NCBI RefSeq assembly: GCF_021869535.1
Contig: NW_026262581.1
Span: 117,890,771 to 117,954,770, forward strand
DNA: 64,000 nucleotides
From: Mytilus californianus
Lineage: Eukaryota > Mollusca > Bivalvia > Mytilida > Mytilidae
Direction of reading: 5' to 3'
A model generated the notes under the pieces. That model did not search any database. It was not told the DNA's origin and was given only the letters and a program-made list of their open reading frames with translations. The position numbers and the translations under genes are program-made. Shown piece after piece: positions 57,105-64,000 of this stretch. Within the stretch, counting starts at the first letter, position 1, and each line of letters starts with the position of its first letter.

Positions 57105-59185
57105 GCTTTATATAGAAATGAATACCTATCACAGATTTTAAACAAATGGCAGCTTCTTGGTCAACATTTATTGGTTTTAAAGTTGGGTGTCAGATTTTGA
57201 GTCTCAAGGGGGTGAGGCATTTATTAAAAAAAAAGAATAGATATGCCTGTAATTGGTCATAATCTGATAGCTATATATATAGTGTCTTGGTTTGTTCATG
57301 TTCTTTTCAAATTTATTTGATTTGTTTGATTTTGGGTGTTTTTTGTTAAAGGGAGATTCTACATTTGATAGTTCTTGAGTATAATTATAAAGCAGTATGA
57401 AAATATAAAATGACAAGAGTAAAAACAAATAAAAAACATTTTCTTTACAAAGAGTTTATTCCGGATGTCAGGTTTGAACATTGGTCGATTTTTAACATCG
57501 TTATAATGAACTGATGAACCTTTATACAATTGTGGCTATTACACTATAGTTTTAACTACTGTAGAATCAGGGAATTGTATATATTAGTACAATTCCTTGA
57601 TAAAATAAACATCCATACGCCCATTACACTTGTCACTTTTAACGTACAAGGCCTTTCAATTTTCCTTTTCATCATAGCAAATGCTCACTTATGGTTTAAG
57701 TCTCATAATATTATCATACTATCAATCAATTTGATTGATTATAAATGGTCCAGTTATAAATCACGTCAACATTGAACGGACTCTAATTTGAATAAAGTGT
57801 GATTTATAAGCCACGACCCTAAAACTACTTCTTTGACAGTTAAAACAGAAACAAAATCACCGCTATATGATAATGAAATATATAACACCACTAAGATTAA
57901 AACAATATTTTGGTCGGGAATAAAATTACCTTAAAAAAAATTTCATTCCAGGTACAAGTTTTGAACTGCGTACTATAAATATCATTATGACTTTCGTTAT
58001 CAACGACTAAACGATCACCGCTATGAACAAATTAATTGTAAGTTTAAAAAATCAACATTATTACACATCTGTAGCAAGAGAAATTCTTCTAGGAACTCGG
58101 GGATGCGTACTACAGATAATACTAGTTTATTGACTGGTTTACGATGGATGCCAAATGTAATAACGCTAACTTAATGAACCGGAAACAGTTTAAACAAAAA
58201 TTATACAAAATTGTTCAAATAAAACCGTAAGCACATAATTGTATTTATATTGGAAAGCAACATGAATTGGAGCACCATGTCCCGGTAAGCTTGTGGTAAA
58301 TACGCTAATCTTATAGATTTGGTTTAGTACGGATAAATAGTAGGCAGCCCTCGGACAACTTCATACTTTTACATTTTGCTAAATACTATATATATGAATT
58401 TCAAAGGTTCTAAATTTTGGTAATTCGAATTTTTAAACTCTTCAAAACAAGATAAATAAATTCTGTATATTAATATATGTCTTTTTAAATAAATCATTAA
58501 TACCAAAATCTATTCAATTTAAATAGTTTGTAATGATTAAACATTAAATGAAATATGTATTTACCAATATGAAATTTAGAGTTAAAAAGGGAAGCTTACA
58601 CCCCTTTTATGTTATATTAAACTTATGTTAACTTGTCAAATGTCTAAATATAGATGTGAACCGTGTGGATATAATCAGTTCCAGCTATTATAGAATAAAA
58701 AAGAAATTCGGTTGATTTATTGTCAAAACGTACAACAGACAGTCGTTTTAGTAAAAATGGGTTAAGCTAGAGAATTGATAAGAAGTAGTGGATTCGGAAA
58801 CGATAATCAACATGCGACTAAAGTCTCTAATACGGAACAAAACAAATTACTTTGAGGCTTTTTTTCCCCCATATTTCTAACATTAAAAATGCACATTACT
58901 AAAAAAAAGTAAAATATGGGCCAAATGAAATACCACAAGTTTGCAATGAGTCATCATAACAAAGAAGGTGTGTTTGATATACAAACTATCAGATAAAGAC
59001 CGAATTATAGGCAAATCTATTCTTTTTTAATAAATGCCTCAACCCCTTGGGACGCAAAATCAAACACCCCGAGCGACACATTACATTTCGATTAAAAATC
59101 AACTTTAAAACCAATAAGTATTGACTAAGAAGCTGGTATTTGGTTAAAATCTGTAATAGGTGTTCATTTCTATATAAATCATACG
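57105..59185. repeat. Inverted repeat pair, arms about 170-200 bp, 1.7 kb apart
   Basis: The left arm (about 57105-57275) contains TATAGAAATGAATACC, CAGCTTCTTGGTCAACA, TATTGGTTTTAAAGTTG and GAGGCATTTATTAAAAAA. The right arm (about 58985-59185) holds these in reverse complement (TTTTTTAATAAATGCCTC, CAACTTTAAAACCAATA, GACTAAGAAGCTG, GGTGTTCATTTCTATA). Arms are roughly 80% alike by eye with a small insertion in the right arm. The interior has no coding. It may be a non-autonomous DNA element or two oppositely oriented repeats. Confidence 0.6.
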
Positions 59186-60278
59186 AGAAAAAATCGCCCA
59201 AAGTAGATTTTTATCCAGAAATTTGCATATGATGTCTCAAAGTTATGGCACGGAATCAGGGTCATAATTATCGATTTTAGCATATCGTCGCTGTTATGCA
59301 AAAACCTCGTATCTCAATTTTTTGCGGAAATATTTTTATCGATTATTTAGAATTAAATATGTATGTTCCACTGTATGCGAAAATATCTGATCTTGTAACA
59401 AATCATTAACCCGAATTCTTTCATGTGATGAAAAAGTTTAGTCGGATTGGTGAGAAATCTTGTGTTGCGAAAATATCGTATCTCAAAACAAAAACACCTG
59501 GCACGGCAGCTGACATATAAATTGGTATAGTTTTATCAATTTAAGGTTTTCGAAGCTGATATAGCTTAGAAATAATGAAAAGCTTTAAAATTACAATACA
59601 TATTTTACCTTTTTATGCATGTTTTCAAAGATAAACAAACCAAACAAAAAGTAGTAGTACCAATCACCATTTTGTACGGTTCTAAAACGTTGCTGACATA
59701 CATGTTATAGTTATTTTCAATACAAAATACAATTGTAGTTGTTAATTTTTAATTCGGTAGCTGTGTTTATATGAGTTGCAATTCGTTCATTTGAAGATTT
59801 TTATATTGTCCGACATTTTAGCTCAAACGGCGAATTGAGATACGATGCTTTAGACCGAATTATAGATAATGGTTGTTGCTTTGATCAGTGCAATAATTCA
59901 GATAAATAAATAAAACTAACATTAGAAAAAACACCCCTTTTAAAAAAAAAAGATGACTAAAAGACAAAGAATCTAAAACAAACTTTTACCAAAAAAATAC
60001 GAAATTAATATTCTTAATGACTCATGGTAACGAAAAAAAAAATCAAAATTTATTTAGTCAAAATAATATGTAAATTATTCATGAGCTGAAAATAAAATGC
60101 TTTAAAAATACAAATAAATACATTTTCTCTCTCAGGTGTGATCGAATAATGTCTAAACAAGATGTCATAGTCGGCAAATTCAGACTCTACTGAATACGAA
60201 GAAGAATGGACTTCTTTTATATGTAATCTTGTAGCAAACGATAGATTTTCTTAAGTTACTGAACTACTAAGTGCTTCA
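59186..60278. other. No gene; scattered TCGTATCTCAA words
   Basis: CTCGTATCTCAA, ATCGTATCTCAAAA and the inverse TTGAGATACGATG occur at about 59307, 59471 and 59835. No exon is supported. Confidence 0.4.
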
Positions 60279-60432
60279 TGTGTTATATTGATTGAGTCAA
60301 ATGGAACCAGATGGTTAAAATGTGCTGGATGTGTTAGACGATACCACATGAATTGTGTCACAAATATACCTAAAACATAACTAACGACGATTTTCCTGGG
60401 GGTGTTTATTTATATGAGGATGTGGATGATTT
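60279..60432 (+). pseudogene. PHD-finger-like remnant
   Basis: In one frame 60279-60380 reads SCVILIESNGTRWLKCAGC then RRYHMNCVTNIPK before a TAA. The spacing Cys..W-x2-C-x2-C..YHxxC is that of a PHD/RING-type zinc finger. After the stop another frame continues with DDFPGGVYLYEDVDDL, where a Cys-x2-Cys pair would be expected (the residues are now Tyr and Val). A frameshift and loss of the last cysteines suggest decay. It lies about 0.3 kb upstream of the transposase-like pseudogene and may be its N-terminal exon. Confidence 0.45.
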
Positions 60433-60732
60433 GTAAGTGAAGCTTATGATTCTGACAACAATTCAAATTGATCATGTCCAAATATGAATGGCAGAGAAAC
60501 ACTCCTTGAGACTCTGATTATCGTGTGAATAAAGATACACATATATTGCAAACATGTTTAAAGAGAGAACGTGGACATTATTCTTCAAAAGGACGGCATT
60601 TTTGACTTCATTCCGACAATATATTACAGTTGGTTTAAAGTAAATTTACCTCGATATCAGATCATCGATAGAAAACCAAATAATTTGACCAGTACCAAAG
60701 CATAGAGTAGAAATTTCACCCAAATTGCAAAA

Positions 60733-62857
60733 ATGGATGCTAATAGATTATCACGAGGACAGCAGTTAGTTGAACTTGCATTGAAAAACAAAGATATCGA
60801 AAACAGAACTTTGGAATCTTCTCAGTCTATTTCTATGTTAAATGCATCGACGTTTCCTCGCATTCAAGGAAAAACACTTCAAAATTATCGTCAGATCAAA
60901 GAAAAAGACTTAGAATGTGATGAATCTGACAGTTTTGATTAAGAAAAAGAATTTTCTCAGCCAGATTTAAATGATTCCACAAAAGACCCAGACTTGGGGC
61001 CAGAAAAAGATTCAAATAATAATGATGCAAATTATTCAGAAAATGAGGATTCAGACTTGGAAAAGGACAATCTACAATCAGAGAAATCAGTTCTGGAGCC
61101 AGAGAATAACATTTTCCAAACAGATGATGCAGGCCTTGAAAACACAGGGCACACTAGGACTAAAAGAAAGAAAAAAGCACCAGCCGAGTGGTTGAAGAAT
61201 ACAAATAAAAAACTAAGAATGAAAGGCAAAAAATACAAAGGAGTCCTAAAAAATTAGAAAGGAATAAGAACCTACTGTGTTGACCGAGAACAGAGAATAA
61301 TGGCTCCTAGTGGATGTACCAACAAATGTAAGAAAAGTGAAAAGAAAAGAAAGTGTAAAATATTTGAAGAAAAAAAAAGAGAAGAAATATTTAACCGTTT
61401 CTGGCAACTCATATGGGAGGAAAAGAAAGTATGTGTGTGTAATCTAGTTGAAAAACATGATGTGAAACAAAGAACAACTGTTGGCGCAAGCAGAAGGAAA
61501 TTTTCGTACTCATATTTCTTGACCAAAAACGGTTAAAAATTTCCTGTGTGCAAAAGCATGTTCCTAAGTACACTAGGTATCGGAGAAAAGATGATGTATG
61601 AATGGATTTTGAACTCAAAGAATGGAATTCCTCATAAGTCAAATGTCAAAAGACGTGCCAAGCATTATGACATTGACAGAACACAATATGCAAAATCATT
61701 TATAGAACGCCTACCTAAACTTCCTATTCACTATTGTCGTGCCTCTAGTTCTAAAGTTTACCTGGAACCTGTCTTCCAGTCAATATCTAATTTGCATAGA
61801 GAATACAGAAAAAAGACCCAAAAAGATAACAGTCCTGTGATAAGTCGGACTCTTTTCCACAACATACTTGACGAATTAAACATTTCATTGTTTCAGCTTA
61901 GAAAGGACCAATGTGAAACTTGCTCTTGGTATGAAGTCGGAAACATCGATAAAGTCATTTATGACCAACACATAGTTAAAAAGGAAGCAGACAGGGCGGA
62001 AAAGAATAAGGACAAAGAAGCAGAATTGACAAACGATATCATGAAAGTCATTAGTTTAGATCTAAAGGCTCTTCTAAAGTGCCCTTTATTAAAAGCGAGC
62101 GCAATGTATTACAAGAAAAAACTGTCCTGTCATAACTGTACAAAATTTGACATATATAAAGATATTATTTGTTATTTTTGGACAGAAGTCGAAGGTGACC
62201 TAAAATCAAATTCATTTTCATCATGTGTTGTCGATTACATCATGAGTTTGGACAATAGCATTAAAACTTTAATTATATACAGTGACGGTTGAACATACCA
62301 AAATAGGAACGTTACTTTGTCCAATGCACTACTTAAAGTAGCCTACGATAAAAAAGAATACTATTTTTCAAAAGTACCGAGAAAGGGGTCATACACAAAT
62401 GGAGGTTGATAGCGTTCACAGTGTCATAGAATGTAAACTATAAAACAAGCCAATGTATGTGCCGCAGAATTATGTAGATATCTTTAAAGTATCCCGCCTT
62501 GAACGTCCATATGACGTAAAATATCTCTCATACCAGTTTTTCAAGAAGTATTGTGATCTGAATTAATACAACTCTATTCGGCCAGGTTCTAAGGTTGGTG
62601 ATAATGTTGTCACTGATATCCGTGCTCCTATGTACTTACCTGAGGGAGAAATAAAGTATAAACTGACAATGTCGGGGGATTACTTAGAATTACCAAGACG
62701 GGCAAAAATTTCAGCACCTGGAGATACGGATCAAGTAGCTAATCTTCATAATTCTTCTTTGTCTATCAAAGCCTCGAAGTATAAGCACCTCCAAGAACTG
62801 AAAAGTGTTGTTCCAAGAGATTTCCATGCATTCTATGATAACTTACCACATGCATAA
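60733..62857 (+). pseudogene. DUF7869-type transposase-like gene, multiply interrupted
   Basis: One frame is kept from the ATG at 60733 (MDANRLSRGQQLVELALKNK) to about 62350, broken only by stops: TAA 60940, TAG 61255, TAA 61534 and TGA 62290. A frameshift near 62350-62357 leads to a second frame with TAA at 62441 and 62564, ending at 62857. Segments in order: acidic low-complexity region; basic KRKKKAPAEWLKNTNKKLR; a Cys-rich GCTNKCKKSEKKRKC; EEIFNRFWQL; VCKSMFLSTLGIGE; a C-x2-C region (QCETCSWYEV); and a core with IIYSDG, then GHTQMEVDSVHSVIE, where the acidic residues are the likely catalytic ones. The C-terminus has VGDNVVTDIRAPMYLPEG. This layout matches a large invertebrate family of uncharacterised proteins carrying DUF7869, which I take to be transposase-derived. 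AATAAA occurs at 63179. Confidence 0.7.
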
Positions 62858-63219
62858 CAATGCCTGATATGTTTTATGTACATGTATAAAGAAAGGATAT
62901 TTTGTAGTCTTATGTTCTTTGACTTTTTCGTGTGTTCTTTTCATAATAACAAAGAATACTAAATGACTTAGGAAAAGTCATATTTTATTTAAAAAATGCA
63001 CTGACCTTTCCAATTTTATTTTTTATTATCATAATTTAGATACAATATCAAAGGATCGGTGTTGAAAACTGTTTTGAAAATAGACTATTTTTTTTCTGCT
63101 ATCATTCTATATTCAGCATTAAGAATTGTGCATGTACGTTTGATTTTGTTTGTATGTATTTTTTTTTACAGTTTAAAGAATAAACATTAAGATTATGTGT
63201 TATTTATGTGTTTATTGCA

Positions 63220-63520
63220 TAACAGCGACGATATGCTAAAATCATTTAAGGGTATGCTTAAATGATTTAAACATATGCTAAACTATTTAAGCATACCCTT
63301 AAATGAATTTAGCAAATTTAGTATATACTGAATTGTTCAGCTTATACAGAAATGTTGGCGCGGAGTCAAGGTCATACATATTAAACTTCGTATATTTGAT
63401 CATATATACCAAGTTCATTTTAGCATATACTTAATTCATTTAAGCATATATTTAATGAATTTAGCTTATGCTAAAATGAATTTAGCTAATGCTGAATTAT
63501 AACTTAGTATATGATTAATT
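63220..63520. repeat. Array of short palindromic CATATG/TTAAG words
   Basis: AATGATTTAAGCATATGC-like words with inverted partners (GGGTATGCTTAAATG, TTTAAGCATACCC, GAATTTAGCTTATGC) recur every 15-30 bp. Style as at 21520-22060, but a different core. Confidence 0.45.
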
Positions 63521-64000
63521 AATTGTGTTTTTTTAATGAAAAGTTCGCTTTCTTAACTAGTTGGTTGGAAGACAGTTACTGCATGCGGTCCTTACTAATA
63601 CAAACATATCGCAACTAAATTGTTGATCAGAGAATTTTCGTTGCTTATTTACAATGTCTAACAGAGGACGTCGCACAGACCATCATTCTTGACTACGTGT
63701 AATGGAATCGTGCAGGATTGAATCCGTTTACTGAACAGTGATCGTTTAAAACTTATTAAAGATCCGCAGTGAATGTCAACATTTTTATTTAGGGAGCTAC
63801 CATTTGATTTTGATGGGAGGGGGCTAGGACCTCAATATTGTTCAAAAAAGTGACAGGAGTTAAAACCTGAGAAAATAAAAAAGCAGAATATTCTATTAAA
63901 AAAAAAAAAAAAAACGCTGCGAGACAGAAACAAAAAAGCAGAATACATATATTGTGGAAAAAAGAGTCAGGATAAAATAATCCTTCCTAGCACCCCCCTA
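63521..64000. other. No gene; mussel repeat at the right edge
   Basis: From about 63790 the GGGAGCTACCATTTGATTTT block and the following GGGGGCTAGGAC and A-rich stretches resemble a common mussel repeat. Nothing coding is seen. Confidence 0.45.

Noticed and set aside
62290-62292. TGA at a position where relatives seem to have Cys (SDG-stop-TYQN), suggesting selenocysteine
   Set aside because: The same gene has five other stops (TAA/TAG) and a frameshift, and no SECIS-like structure was noticed. Simple decay explains it.

Overview
The window looks like nuclear DNA of a marine mussel (Mytilidae, most likely Mytilus). The main reason is a dispersed repeat whose tail reads GTTGTCTCATTGGCAATC (or its complement). 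It occurs more than a dozen times on both strands and I know it as very common in mussel genomes. The sequence is AT-rich, split-gene eukaryotic DNA with GT..AG introns, sushi exons and many decayed transposons. No rRNA, tRNA, operon or CRISPR array is visible. Assignment to species is not possible from the sequence alone.

Layout. 0.7-14.9 kb: mostly repeats. These are a 0.5 kb inverted-repeat element, a 203-bp tandem array, two adjacent minus-strand ORFs of unknown function at 5.5-6.2 kb, fold-back elements at 9-11 kb, three successive copies of the mussel repeat at 11.4-14 kb, a GGTTACC minisatellite and a tRNA-related SINE. 15.4-16.7 kb: an intact minus-strand exon encoding an integrase-like protein with its DDE residues in place. 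18-22 kb: a small MITE carrying two TGACGTCA sites, a variant sushi exon, and a hAT transposon with a perfect 8-bp target duplication inside an older repeat. 22.1-26.5 kb: a decayed, 5'-truncated BEL/Pao retrotransposon on the minus strand. 28.9-46.5 kb: eight plus-strand exons of a Mutator-like transposase gene that runs into a DEDDh 3'-5' exonuclease domain. Its introns are filled with nested repeats, including a palindrome of about 0.9 kb. 46.5-53.6 kb: repeats and unassigned sequence. 53.6-56.7 kb: a duplicated sushi exon, with a hAT-type MITE inserted in one copy only. 57.1-59.2 kb: a widely spaced inverted repeat. 60.3-62.9 kb: a decayed gene of the DUF7869-type transposase-like family, with a PHD-finger-like remnant upstream.

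How the parts relate. Only two kinds of sequence look like maintained protein-coding DNA: the integrase-like exon and the two sushi exons, which are far better conserved with each other than their flanks. The Mutator/exonuclease gene has correct splice sites and compatible phases through most of its exons. It also carries a probable one-base insertion in exon 2, a frameshift and loss of the first catalytic Asp in the exonuclease, another one-base shift, and two in-frame stops. Whether it is a real pseudogene or partly an assembly artefact cannot be settled here; several breaks fall in homopolymers. The architecture (DDE transposase plus DEDDh exonuclease in one spliced gene) is the most interesting object in the window.

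All family names come from reading motifs by eye; no database search was run.
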